NCBI GenBank assembly: GCA_024235895.1
Contig: JACKLM010000002.1
Location: 248,001-312,000, forward strand
Length of the DNA: 64,000 nt
Reading direction: 5' to 3'
From: Burkholderiaceae bacterium
Lineage (GTDB): Bacteria > Pseudomonadota > Gammaproteobacteria > Burkholderiales > Burkholderiaceae_C
Shown: piece after piece, positions 56,236 through 64,000 of the stretch
Position numbering within the stretch: position 1 is the first letter of the stretch
How the letters are laid out: each line of letters starts with the position of its first letter
Notes under the pieces: model-generated
Told to the model about the DNA's origin: nothing
What the model saw: only the letters and a program-made list of their open reading frames with translations
The model's database searches: none
Position numbers and translations under genes: made by a program

Positions 56236-58113
56236 ATGGACCCCTCGGAGACACCCCGCCCCGGCACGGCCGACGAGATCGTCGGGCGGCCCGACGCGAA
56301 CCGCGTCGCCGCGGCGCTGGCCGCGCACCGCGTCCTCGGGCAGCTCGGCGACGACGCGCGCGCCGCGCTGCAGGCGCGGCTGGCCCCGCAGCGTTTCGCC
56401 GCCGGCGCGGTGGTGTCGTCGGGTGCCGCCCTGGCGGCGCGGCTGGCGTTGCTGCTCGCCGGCCGGGTCGAGATCGCCGACGATCGCGCACGGCTGCTGC
56501 TGCACGCCCCCGACTGGTTCGGCGCCGGCGTCACGTCCGCCGACGCGCGCGCGCGGTGCCGCGCACGCGCGGTCGACGAATGCACGGTCGCGTTCGTCGA
56601 CGCCACCGCGGTCGACGCGCTGCGGCGCAGCCATCCGATGCTCGCACTCGCCCTGGCGCCGCCCGACCCCGCGCCCGCGCAGGCCAGCGACCCGCACCTG
56701 AACCTGATCCGGCTCCCGGTACGCAGCCTGGTCAGGCGCGACCCCGTCACGACCGCGCCGACGACGACGCTGCGCGAGGCGGCCGAGCTCATGCGCGACC
56801 GGCGCGTCTCGTCGGTGCTGCTGGTCGAGCAGGGCCGGCTGTTCGGGCTCGTGACCGACCGCGACCTGCGCAACCGCGCGCTGGCCGCCGGCGTCGATCC
56901 GTCGACCGCGCTGATCGACATCGCCACCGTTGCGCCGCTGACGATCCCGGTCGACGCGCCCGCCTTCGACGCCCTGCTGCTGATGGCGCGCCACGCGATC
57001 CACCACGTTCCGGTGATGGACGGCGAGCGCGTGGTCGGGATGATCACCGCCACCGACGTCACCGAGCAGCACGGCACCTCGGCGGTCTTCCTGGCCGGCG
57101 ACATCCACAAGCAGACGACACTCGACGGCCTGGTCGGATGCGCCTCCAGGGTCAAGGCGCTGCAGACGAGCCTCGCGGCAGCGGGATCGTCGGCCTGGGC
57201 CACCGGCCACCTCGTCACCGCGATCACCGATGCGCTGACGACGCGGCTGCTGCACCTGGGCGAGGCCAGGTTCGGCCCGCCGCCGGTGGACTACGCCTGG
57301 GTCGCCGCCGGATCGCAGGCGCGCAGCGAACAGACCGCCAAGAGCGACCAGGACAACTGCATGATCCTCGACGATGCCTACGACGAGGCGGCGCACGGGG
57401 CGTACTTCGAGCAGCTCGCGACCTTCGTCTGCGACGGCCTGCACGCCTGCGGCTATGTCCACTGCCCGGGCGAGATGATGGCCAAGACCGCCAGGTGGCG
57501 GCAGCCGCGGCACGTCTGGCGCGACTACTTCGACCAGTGGATCGACACGCCGGAGCCGATGGCGCTGATGCTGACCTGCGTCTTCTTCGACGTGCGCAGC
57601 GTGGCCGGACGCAGCGAGCTGCTCGAGACGCTGCGCGCCGAAGTGCTGGCCAGGACCCCGCGGGCCAAGCTGTTCCTCGCGCTGATGGTCGGCAACGCGC
57701 TCACGCACCGGCCGCCGCTGGGCCTGTTCGGCCAGCTCACGCCCGCGCGCCGTGGCACGCACAAGGGCACGATCGACCTGAAGCACGACGGCATCGTCCC
57801 GGTGATCGACCTGGCGCGCATCTACGCGCTCGGCGCCGGCAACCCGGCGGTCAATACGCACGACCGGCTCGCGCACGCGGCCGACAGCGGCGAGATCAGC
57901 CCCGAGGGCGCACGCGACCTGCGCGAGGCGCTGGAGTTTCTCGCCGGGCTGCGCATCCGCCACCAGGCCGAGCGCATGCAAGCCGGCTTCGAGGCCGACA
58001 ACCAGCTGCGGCCCTCGGATCTTTCGAACTTCGAACGCAGCCAGCTCAAGGATGCCTTCGGCGTCGTCAAGACGCTGCAGGACGTGCTGGCGATGCGGTA
58101 TCGGGGGGGATGA
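56236..58113 (+). CDS. DUF294 nucleotidyltransferase with CBS pair and cNMP-like domain
   Basis: 625 residues. A cyclic-nucleotide-binding-like region (about 25-140), two CBS domains (about 165-285, PTTTLREAAELMRDRRVSSV and VDAPAFDALLLMARHAIHHV) and the DUF294 nucleotidyltransferase core with AAGSQARSEQTAKSDQDN (Mg-binding Asp residues) and a C-terminal substrate-binding half. The order matches a family often found beside a DNA polymerase III epsilon-like exonuclease gene, but no such gene is here. Role proposed only: signal transduction by nucleotide sensing. Confidence 0.9.
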   Translation: MDPSETPRPGTADEIVGRPDANRVAAALAAHRVLGQLGDDARAALQARLAPQRFAAGAVVSSGAALAARLALLLAGRVEIADDRARLLLHAPDWFGAGVTSADARARCRARAVDECTVAFVDATAVDALRRSHPMLALALAPPDPAPAQASDPHLNLIRLPVRSLVRRDPVTTAPTTTLREAAELMRDRRVSSVLLVEQGRLFGLVTDRDLRNRALAAGVDPSTALIDIATVAPLTIPVDAPAFDALLLMARHAIHHVPVMDGERVVGMITATDVTEQHGTSAVFLAGDIHKQTTLDGLVGCASRVKALQTSLAAAGSSAWATGHLVTAITDALTTRLLHLGEARFGPPPVDYAWVAAGSQARSEQTAKSDQDNCMILDDAYDEAAHGAYFEQLATFVCDGLHACGYVHCPGEMMAKTARWRQPRHVWRDYFDQWIDTPEPMALMLTCVFFDVRSVAGRSELLETLRAEVLARTPRAKLFLALMVGNALTHRPPLGLFGQLTPARRGTHKGTIDLKHDGIVPVIDLARIYALGAGNPAVNTHDRLAHAADSGEISPEGARDLREALEFLAGLRIRHQAERMQAGFEADNQLRPSDLSNFERSQLKDAFGVVKTLQDVLAMRYRGG

Positions 58114-58240
58114 GGCAGGCGCGGTCCAACCGGGGGCCGACCGGCCGACACCCTTGCCCGCGTGGCTCCCCTGGTCCGCGCAAGGCTGTCTCGCACGCGG
58201 TACGAGAGGTTCGTCGCGAGCCGATCGATGCGCGAATGAC

Positions 58241-58276
58241 CATATTGTCTTTATTGAAAACTGTACAGTCTATATT
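58241..58276. promoter_or_regulatory. AT-rich island with a 10-bp palindrome upstream of the fasciclin gene
   Basis: In otherwise GC-rich DNA, 58241-58276 is AT-rich (TTGTCT at 58245-58250, TTGAAA at 58254-58259, TATATT at 58271-58276). ACTGTACAGT (58260-58269) is a perfect palindrome between them. No pair of boxes has a 16-18 nt spacing, so promoter type is unclear, but this is the likely control region of the fasciclin gene 100 nt downstream. The remainder of the 261-nt gap shows nothing else. Confidence 0.4.
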
Positions 58277-58374
58277 TCGTCCGCCGCGTCTTGAATCAGC
58301 GCGGGACGTCGAGTCAAGGTTCTTCTACCCATCAGACGGTGTCCGCTGCCCGCGGCGCCGCATCAGGAGCAAGC

Positions 58375-58926
58375 ATGTCCGCGATCACCTCATCCAAGTC
58401 CGGCCGCGCACTGGCCGCTGCCGTCACCGCCATCACCCTCGCCGCCCCGCTGGCCGCGCACGCGTCGGGCCCCGGTTTCGCGCAGTGCCGCAGCACGGCG
58501 GCGGTCGACTTCGCCGGCACCATCGTCGAGGCCGCCGTCGCCACCCCGGCGCTGTCGACGCTGACCAGCCTCGTCGTGGCTGCTGGGCTTGCCGACGCGC
58601 TGGCGGCGCCGGGCGACCTGACCGTCTTCGCACCGACCAATGATGCCTTCGGCGCGATCCCGGGGACGGTGCTGGACGCGATCGGCAAGGACCTCAACGT
58701 TCTGACCGCGGTGCTGACCTATCACGTCGTGCCGCGCCACGTCGACCCCCGCAAGCCGGTCACCGTGAAGCTCGAAACGTTGCAGGGGCAGACGCTGTTC
58801 GCGGGCTGGGACCGCGACAGTGGCGCGACGATGATCAACCAGTCCAAGGCCGACTGCACCGCGGTGCGCACGACCAACGGCACGGTGTGGATCGTCGACA
58901 GCGTACTGCTGCCGCAATTCCGCTGA
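58375..58926 (+). CDS. Secreted fasciclin-domain protein
   Basis: 183 residues from MSAITSSKSGRALAAA with AGGAG 6 nt upstream. A signal peptide (about 1-30, ending AHA). One FAS1 domain with TVFAPTNDAFGAIPGTVLDA (H1 motif) and LTYHVVPRHVDPRK, then NGTVWIVDSVLLP (H2 motif). Two Cys, in FAQCRST and KADCTAV, could form a disulfide. FAS1 proteins mediate adhesion. Upstream AT-rich island likely its promoter. Confidence 0.9.
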   Translation: MSAITSSKSGRALAAAVTAITLAAPLAAHASGPGFAQCRSTAAVDFAGTIVEAAVATPALSTLTSLVVAAGLADALAAPGDLTVFAPTNDAFGAIPGTVLDAIGKDLNVLTAVLTYHVVPRHVDPRKPVTVKLETLQGQTLFAGWDRDSGATMINQSKADCTAVRTTNGTVWIVDSVLLPQFR

Positions 58927-59064
58927 CCGGGTCGGCGGCCGGAGCGATCCGGCCGCTGCCCAACGGCCGCGGCGCCGAACGATGGCGGTCGGCCGTGAAG
59001 CAAGCCACCCCGCGCGGCCGGAGCAACTCGGCCGGCCCGCGGCGCCCGGCTCGACTCCGGGAGA

Positions 59065-60975
59065 ATGCGCGCGATGGCGCGCGTGCGGACGTCGAACGGC
59101 TCGGAGCCCCCGACAACCGGGACTTCGCGGCCAGCGTGTATCTCGGAAGTCGGCGTCGCTGGCGCCGCGACCGTCGCGTCGGCCCCGCCCGTCGACGGCG
59201 TGCCGCTCGGCCCCTGGCCGAGGCGTCGGCCCGGGCGTCGTCCTGGCCGCCGGCATCCCGACCGGGCACTTTTAGGGTCATTGCTGCTGTCGTTGCTCGT
59301 CCATGCCTCGTTGCTCGGCCTGAAGCTGGAGGGTGACGAACTCGGCCTTTCGGGGCTGGGCGCGGCGTGGCGCGACTGGCGCCAGCCTGTCGGTGAACTG
59401 CTCATCGTCCTCAGCCCGGCCCCCGCGCCGGAGATGCTCGCACCCGAGTCCGCGGAACCGGCCTCGTCGACCTCCGGCCCCGGGCCGCCCGAGCTCGTCG
59501 CGGACGCGATCACACCGCCCGCTCCGCCCCCGCCCGTCCCGCCGCGCAAGCGCCGCGAATCCAGGCTGAAGCCGGCGCGGCCCGTGGTACCGGCCACGAC
59601 GGTCGCGCAGGCCGTGCCCGTGCAGGCTCCCGAACCTGCACCCGCCCCCGCGCCTGCCCCACCCGAGGCGATCGCCATGCAGCGACCCGTTCCGACGGCA
59701 CGGCAAGCGATCCCGGAGCCGACGCCGTCGGAGAACCCGGTCGATGAGGCAATGCAGCGCGCCGAAGCCGAGCGGATCGAGGCTGAAAGCCTCGCCGCCG
59801 CAGAACTGGAGGCGATGCAGCGCGAGGCCGCACGCATCGAGACCGAGCGAATCGAGGTCGAGCGCCGTGCCGAGGCCGAGCGGATCGAGGCCGAAGCCCG
59901 CGCCGAAGCCGAACGTCGCGCCGCCGCCGAACTCGAGGCGCAGCAGCGCGAGGCCGCACGCATCGAGGCCGAGCGCCGTGCCGAGGCCGAGCGGATCGAG
60001 GCCGAAGCCCGCGCCGAAGCCGAACGTCTCGCCGCCGCCGAACTCGAGGCGCGGCAGCGCGAGGCCACACGCATCGAGGCCGCGCGCCGTGCCGAGGCCG
60101 AACGTCTCGCCGCCGCCGAACTCGAGGCGAAGCAGCGCGAGGCCACACGCATCGAGGCCGCGCGCCGTGCCGAGGCCGAACGGATCGAGGCCGAAGCCCG
60201 CGCCGAAGCCGAACGTCTCGCCGCCGCCGAGCTCGAGGCGCAGCAGCGCGAGGCCGCACGCATCGAGACCGAACGCATCGAGGCCGAGCGCCGTGCCGAA
60301 GCCGAACGGATCGAGGCCGAAGCCCGCGCCGAAGCCGAACGTCTCGCCGCCGCCGATCTCGAGGCGCAGCAGCGCGAGGCCGCACGCATCGAGGCTGAAC
60401 GGATCCAGGCCGCGCGCCGTGCCGAGGCCGAACGGATCGAGGCCGAAGCCCGCGCCGAAGCCGAACGCGAAGCCGAAGCACGACGCCAGGCCGAGGCGCA
60501 ACGCGAGGCCCGGCTGCGGGCCATCGGGCGGCAGCTCGACGAGGAGGCCGCGCAGCGCCAGGCCGCGGAGACGGCCGCGCGCCCGCCGGGCGAGGGGGGC
60601 GTGCTGCCGTTGTCGCTCGGCAACGCCCGTCGGGTTCGTCTGTGGGGCCGCAGCCACGCCGACGATGAGCTGGTCCGCTTCGCCGAGGCGTGGGAGCGCA
60701 GGATCCAGTTCAACACGCCGCCGGAGCAGGTCCGTGCCTTGACGCAGTACCCGCACCGGGCACCGATGGTGACGGTGGCGATCCGCAGCGACGGCTCGCT
60801 GGAGTCGGTCGTCTTCGTCGTCTCCAGCGGGGTCGCCCAGGTCGACGACGCGATCCGCCGGATGATCGAGGCCCAGCGTCCTTACCCGGCGTTCGCGCCT
60901 TCGCTGGCGCAGCGCTACGACGTGGTCGAGATCCGCCGCACCTGGCAGTTCGACGTCGGCGTACGGTTGTACTGA
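59065..60975 (+). CDS. TonB/TolA-like protein with a long helical repeat region
   Basis: 636 residues. After a low-complexity start lies a membrane helix (LLGSLLLSLLVHASLLGLKL, about residues 69-88), a Pro-rich stretch (about 150-215), a long helix made of repeats (about 232-470), and a C-terminal TonB/TolA-like domain (PMVTVAIRSDGSLESVVFVV, then DDAIRRMIEAQRPYPAFAPS). Such proteins bridge the inner and outer membranes. The start is uncertain: ATG 59065 or 59074. Convergent with ccmI. Confidence 0.8.
   Translation: MRAMARVRTSNGSEPPTTGTSRPACISEVGVAGAATVASAPPVDGVPLGPWPRRRPGRRPGRRHPDRALLGSLLLSLLVHASLLGLKLEGDELGLSGLGAAWRDWRQPVGELLIVLSPAPAPEMLAPESAEPASSTSGPGPPELVADAITPPAPPPPVPPRKRRESRLKPARPVVPATTVAQAVPVQAPEPAPAPAPAPPEAIAMQRPVPTARQAIPEPTPSENPVDEAMQRAEAERIEAESLAAAELEAMQREAARIETERIEVERRAEAERIEAEARAEAERRAAAELEAQQREAARIEAERRAEAERIEAEARAEAERLAAAELEARQREATRIEAARRAEAERLAAAELEAKQREATRIEAARRAEAERIEAEARAEAERLAAAELEAQQREAARIETERIEAERRAEAERIEAEARAEAERLAAADLEAQQREAARIEAERIQAARRAEAERIEAEARAEAEREAEARRQAEAQREARLRAIGRQLDEEAAQRQAAETAARPPGEGGVLPLSLGNARRVRLWGRSHADDELVRFAEAWERRIQFNTPPEQVRALTQYPHRAPMVTVAIRSDGSLESVVFVVSSGVAQVDDAIRRMIEAQRPYPAFAPSLAQRYDVVEIRRTWQFDVGVRLY
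59758..60480 (+). repeat. In-gene tandem repeats encoding an Ala/Glu/Arg helix
   Basis: Seven imperfect copies of a unit of up to 37 residues (111 nt), built on RAEAERIEAEARAEAERLAA and ELEAQQREAARIEAER. Some copies are shortened (the fourth lacks the second block). The repeats keep the frame and alter length by whole blocks, so the number of units may vary between strains. Confidence 0.85.
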
Positions 60976-61051
60976 GAAGGCGCGCAGCGCGGTCTTCGCG
61001 ATCGCGCCGACGGCTTGCGGGCTATGCGGGACCTGCGGCGCTCGCCGCCCG

Positions 61052-62281
61052 TTACGGCCGGACCTGCGCGATCTCGACGCCGACGGTGACGGCCGGCCCC
61101 GGGGCCACCGCGACATCGCTGCGCCCCTCGAGATCGCCCGGCTGCGGGGTCGCCTCGCCGCTGCGCGACACGCGTGCCGCGACGACGACCTGCGGGAACG
61201 ACGACAGCCGCATCTGCGGCGACATCGCCGTCGTATCGTCCAGCGTCACCGTGGCCGGCAGCTCGGCGGCGCGCAGCCGGGCGATCGCCAGCGGGGCGCG
61301 CGGCCCTTCGGCGGCGCGCGCGAAGACGAAGACGGTATCGTCCGGCTGCACGCGCGCGGCCAGCGCCGGGGCGAGCGTGACGCGGACCTGCAGCGAGGCC
61401 GCAGGCACCCCGGCACCCTGCGCCGCCGACGCCGCGTCGTCGGCCGGCAGCCCGGCGGCGGCTCGCGCCTGGCGCAGACCTTCGTCCAGCCCGCTGGCCA
61501 GCGGGCTGTCCGGCGGCGCGACCTGCTTCGCGCGCGACCAGCGCTCGACCGCGGCGGCGTGGTCGCCGCGCTCCATCGCCGCCGCGCCGGCGAGCAGCAG
61601 CGCCTTCAGGTGGTCGGGCTCGATCTCGAGCGCGCGCAGCACCAGCCGCTCGGGCTCGCCCTGCAGCCTGCGACCCTGCGCCATCGCCAGCGTGTCGGCG
61701 TAGTCGGCGAGCAAGGACGGGTTGTCGGGCACGAGCGCGACCGCCTTCGCGTAGGCGTCGCGCGCCGGCTCGAAGCGGCCCATCGAGGCGTAGCTGCGTC
61801 CCAGCAGCGCCCAGCCCTCGGGGTCGTCGGGCTGCTCGCGCATGCGTTCGGCGAGCCGTTCGACGAGCGTCTCGACGTCCTGCGCGGTGGCCTCCGACGG
61901 CGCGCGCGCGAGCACCGAATCCACCGCGTCGCGGTTGCCCAGCGCGAGGTAGATCAGCGCCGCCGACACCGGCAGCAGCACCGCGAGCGCGGCCGCCGCG
62001 CCGCGCGCCGGCCGTGCCGCGATCGCGACCTCGGGGTCACGCGTCTCGTCGAGGACGCGGCGCTCGATCTCGGCGCGCGCGGCGGCGTGCTGGTCGGCCG
62101 CCAGCGTGCCGGCGGCGAGCTCGGCGTCGAGCTCGGCAAGCTGCTCGCGCAGGATGCGGACGTTGCTGTCGCGCTGTGCGTCGCGCGCGACACCGGCGCC
62201 ACCGCTGCGCAGCAGCGGGCGCAGCAGCACCGCGAGCGAGGCGACGACGAGCCCCGCGGCGAGGATCCAGAACGTCGTCAT
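61052..62281 (-). CDS. ccmI: Cytochrome c biogenesis protein CcmI
   Basis: 409 residues. Two membrane helices (about 3-21 and 97-115) flank a cytoplasmic linker with RILREQLAELDAELAAGTLA, then a periplasmic TPR domain (EGWALLGRSYASMGRFEPARDAYA) and a C-terminal beta domain (LQVRVTLAPALAARVQPDDT). CcmI binds apocytochrome c and delivers it to CcmFH. The start overlaps the ccmH stop by 4 nt. Cytochrome c1 (petC) is an expected client. Confidence 0.93.
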   Translation of the reverse strand: MTTFWILAAGLVVASLAVLLRPLLRSGGAGVARDAQRDSNVRILREQLAELDAELAAGTLAADQHAAARAEIERRVLDETRDPEVAIAARPARGAAAALAVLLPVSAALIYLALGNRDAVDSVLARAPSEATAQDVETLVERLAERMREQPDDPEGWALLGRSYASMGRFEPARDAYAKAVALVPDNPSLLADYADTLAMAQGRRLQGEPERLVLRALEIEPDHLKALLLAGAAAMERGDHAAAVERWSRAKQVAPPDSPLASGLDEGLRQARAAAGLPADDAASAAQGAGVPAASLQVRVTLAPALAARVQPDDTVFVFARAAEGPRAPLAIARLRAAELPATVTLDDTTAMSPQMRLSSFPQVVVAARVSRSGEATPQPGDLEGRSDVAVAPGPAVTVGVEIAQVRP

Positions 62282-62832
62282 TCGGCCCCGGTCCCCAGCA
62301 GTTCGCGCGCGCGGCGGCGCTCCTCGTCGCTCAGCGGCGCCTGCGCGGCAGCGACTTCGGCGCGCCGGCGCCGCAGCATGTGTGCGAGCCAGCCCGCCAT
62401 CGCCACCAGCAGGACGAAGGGGCCGCCCCAAAGCAGCCAGGTGGTCGGCTTGAGGGGCGGCTTGAAGAGGACGAAGTCGCCGTAGCGCTCGACCATGTAC
62501 TCGATGATCTCGCGCTCGTTGCGCCCGGCGCGCAGCTGGCTGCGGATCTGCCCGCGCAGGTCGACCGCGAGGTCGGCATTCGACGCCGCGATGGTCTCGT
62601 TCTGGCACACGAGGCAGCGCAGATCGTGCGCGATGCGCATCACCTCGGCCTCCAGCGCCGGGTCGTCGGACAGGGGCACCGCCTGCGGGGCCGCCGTCAC
62701 GGCAGCCGGCGCATCGGCGGCGGGCCCGGCCGTCTGCGCGCGGGCCGTCGCAATCACGGCGCCGAGCACCAATACCGCCGCGGCCAGCAGCGCGGCGGCC
62801 CGCGCGCAAAACGCGCCGGCACGCTCAGCCAC
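62278..62832 (-). CDS. ccmH: Cytochrome c-type biogenesis protein CcmH
   Basis: 184 residues starting at GTG 62832, which overlaps ccmG by 8 nt. A signal peptide (about 1-35, ARA) precedes the redox motif LRCLVCQNETIAASNADLA (CxxC) and LRGQIRSQLRAGRNEREI. One membrane helix (about 135-153) and a short basic tail follow. It reduces the apocytochrome c thiols together with CcmG. Confidence 0.93.
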   Translation of the reverse strand: MAERAGAFCARAAALLAAAVLVLGAVIATARAQTAGPAADAPAAVTAAPQAVPLSDDPALEAEVMRIAHDLRCLVCQNETIAASNADLAVDLRGQIRSQLRAGRNEREIIEYMVERYGDFVLFKPPLKPTTWLLWGGPFVLLVAMAGWLAHMLRRRRAEVAAAQAPLSDEERRRARELLGTGAE

Positions 62833-63346
62833 CGAGCCTCCGCAGCAGCGGCAGGATGTCCTCGCGCAAGGCCTGGGGCGTGATCGGGCCGATATGCTTG
62901 TGGCGGATGATGCCGTCCTTGTCGACGATGAAGGTCTCGGGCACGCCGTAGACGCCCCAGTCGATGCCGACCGCGCCGTCGCGATCGACCAGCACCATCG
63001 CGTACGGGTCGCCGTGGCGCGCGAGCCACTGCGTCGCATCCTCGGTCTTGTCCTTGTAGTTCAGGCCGACGACGGTCACGCCACTGCGCGCCAGCTCGCC
63101 CACCAGCGGGTGCTCGGCCAGGCAGGGCAGGCACCACGAGGCCCAGACGTTGAGCACCCAGGGCCGGCCGCGCAGATCGGTGTGCGCGACGCGCTGCCCG
63201 GGCGCTCCCAGCCGCGCCAGCTCGAACGCGGGCGCCGGCTTGTCGACCAGCGGCGACGGCACCTCGCGCGGGTTCAGCCTGAGCCCGACGGCGAGGAAGC
63301 CGGCGAGCACGACGAAGACCGCCAGCGGGATCAGGTAGCGCTTCAT
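62825..63346 (-). CDS. ccmG: Thiol:disulfide interchange protein CcmG/DsbE
   Basis: 173 residues. One N-terminal membrane anchor (about 4-22) and a thioredoxin-like periplasmic domain with WASWCLPCLAEHP (active-site CxxC) and the cis-Pro loop YGVPETFIVDKDG. It passes reductant from CcdA/DsbD to CcmH. The start overlaps the ccmF stop by 4 nt; a later overlap couples it to ccmH. Confidence 0.95.
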   Translation of the reverse strand: MKRYLIPLAVFVVLAGFLAVGLRLNPREVPSPLVDKPAPAFELARLGAPGQRVAHTDLRGRPWVLNVWASWCLPCLAEHPLVGELARSGVTVVGLNYKDKTEDATQWLARHGDPYAMVLVDRDGAVGIDWGVYGVPETFIVDKDGIIRHKHIGPITPQALREDILPLLRRLGG

Positions 63347-64000
63347 GCCGCCGCCGCGCCGCGCGGCAGCGGCTGCGCCGCGCGCGCCCTCAGCCGGTAG
63401 CGGCGGTCGGCCACCGCCAGCAGCCCGCCCAGCGCCATCAGCACGCAGCCGCCCCAGATCCAGTTGACGAAGGGCTTGACGTAGATGCGCACCGCCCACG
63501 CGCCGTCCTGCAGCGGCTCGCCCAGCGAGACGTAGAGGTCGCGCGTGAAGCCGCGCTCGAGCGCGACCTCGGTCATCGGCATGCTGCTGCGGTGGTAGCT
63601 GCGCTTCTCGGGGTGGATCGACTTGATGACGCGGCCGCCCTTCGACAGCTCGAAGGTCGCGCGCACGGCGTCGTAGTTCGGCCCCTGCACGTCGCGCAGC
63701 TCGACGAGCCGGAAGTCGTAGCCGCCGGCGCTGGCGGTGCTGCCGACCTCCATGCGCAGATCCTGCTCGGTCTCGTAGCCACCCACCAGCGTGACGCCGA
63801 CGACGAACACGCCGACCCCCGCGTGCGCCAGGATCATCCCGTACCAGCTTCCGCCCTGCTTGCGCAGCCGCGGCCCCCATTGCGCCAGCGGCAGCCCCTG
63901 CACGCGATCGTGCACCGCGACGAGCGCGGTCAGCAGGATCCAGGCGGCGAGGAAGAGCCCGAATCCGACCAGTGGCGTGAAGTCGCCGAAGGCGAACGGT
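63343..64000 (-). CDS. ccmF: Cytochrome c haem lyase subunit CcmF, C-terminal part
   Basis: About 218 residues at the C-terminus; the gene runs off the right edge. Visible are GSWYGMILAHAGVGVFVVGV (a helix with a conserved His), GYETEQDLRMEVG, periplasmic SYHRSSMPMTEVAL and VNWIWGGCVLMALGGLLAVA (last helix). CcmF joins haem to apocytochrome c. First gene of ccmF-ccmG-ccmH-ccmI within the window. Confidence 0.93.
   Translation of the reverse strand, partial: PFAFGDFTPLVGFGLFLAAWILLTALVAVHDRVQGLPLAQWGPRLRKQGGSWYGMILAHAGVGVFVVGVTLVGGYETEQDLRMEVGSTASAGGYDFRLVELRDVQGPNYDAVRATFELSKGGRVIKSIHPEKRSYHRSSMPMTEVALERGFTRDLYVSLGEPLQDGAWAVRIYVKPFVNWIWGGCVLMALGGLLAVADRRYRLRARAAQPLPRGAAAA

Noticed and set aside
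59758..60480. Regularly spaced repeats that might suggest a CRISPR array.
   Set aside because: The repeats are contiguous, in frame, coding, and have no unique spacers.
59278..61116. Minus-strand frame with Gly/Leu/Asp/Phe-rich repeats.
   Set aside because: It is the antisense shadow of the TonB/TolA-like repeats; the plus-strand frame has the membrane helix and C-terminal domain.

Overview
The window is a high-GC chromosomal segment whose gene order points to a betaproteobacterium of the order Burkholderiales. The signs are petABC followed by sspA, hisI-hisE-hinT-tatABC, dapA-bamC, a yaeQ gene, an aat-bpt pair, a DUF1631 gene and a ccmFGHI operon. Genus cannot be decided from the sequence. 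No rRNA, tRNA, CRISPR array, transposase, integrase or phage gene was seen, so this is mostly core chromosome.

Layout. 0-3 kb: minus-strand bc1 complex operon petA-petB-petC running into sspA. 3.2-6.2 kb: mscL and a DUF1631 gene. 6.2-12.5 kb: a minus-strand run of pdxA, a NIF3-like gene, tatC, tatB, tatA, hinT, hisE, hisI, a NUDIX hydrolase and a DUF815 ATPase. 12.65-13.15 kb: repeat locus A. 13.2-15.3 kb: a methyltransferase, a deoxyinosine glycosylase and TatD. 15.4-19.6 kb: an S1C protease followed by MoxR, DUF58 and VWA genes. 19.6-25.4 kb: oligopeptidase A, a secreted coiled-coil protein, yaeQ, aat-bpt and an OmpA-like protein. 25.6-30.05 kb: an ABC exporter (ATPase, duplicated FtsX permease, HlyD-type adaptor) whose adaptor gene is frameshifted. 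30.06-30.53 kb: repeat locus B. 30.6-36.2 kb: PHP phosphatase, EamA transporter, S8 protease and parE. 36.3-45.8 kb: dadA, an MFS transporter with a 42-codon companion, a methyltransferase, dapA, bamC, an Ala/Lys-rich lipoprotein, an FKBP, dut and coaBC. 45.9-58.1 kb: two MscS-type channels, an M48 protease, an alpha/beta hydrolase with a sigma-54 activator, a frameshifted saccharopine-dehydrogenase-like gene, malonyl-CoA synthetase, an SDR and a DUF294/CBS protein. 58.2-64 kb: a fasciclin protein, a TonB/TolA-like repeat protein and the ccmFGHI operon.

The most unusual content is a pair of intergenic loci, A (12655-13148) and B (30058-30525). Each is a nested palindrome of about 470-490 bp. 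It has two roughly 100-nt hairpin units in opposite orientation, a palindromic centre and related inverted ends. The four hairpin units share an internal core (GTAAGTAAAGGAGGA, an inner hairpin, then GGGGGACATGGA). Their 25-26 bp outer arms differ between copies but stay complementary within each copy. In every unit an AAAGGAGG run and an ATG sit in the internal loop, bridged by the inner hairpin at a constant effective spacing of 8 nt. This looks like a BIME- or MITE-like mobile or structured element not explained by any gene here.

Two long genes (the HlyD adaptor and the saccharopine-dehydrogenase-like gene) are each broken by an apparent one-base deletion in a GC-rich run. Sequencing error must be excluded before either is called a true pseudogene.
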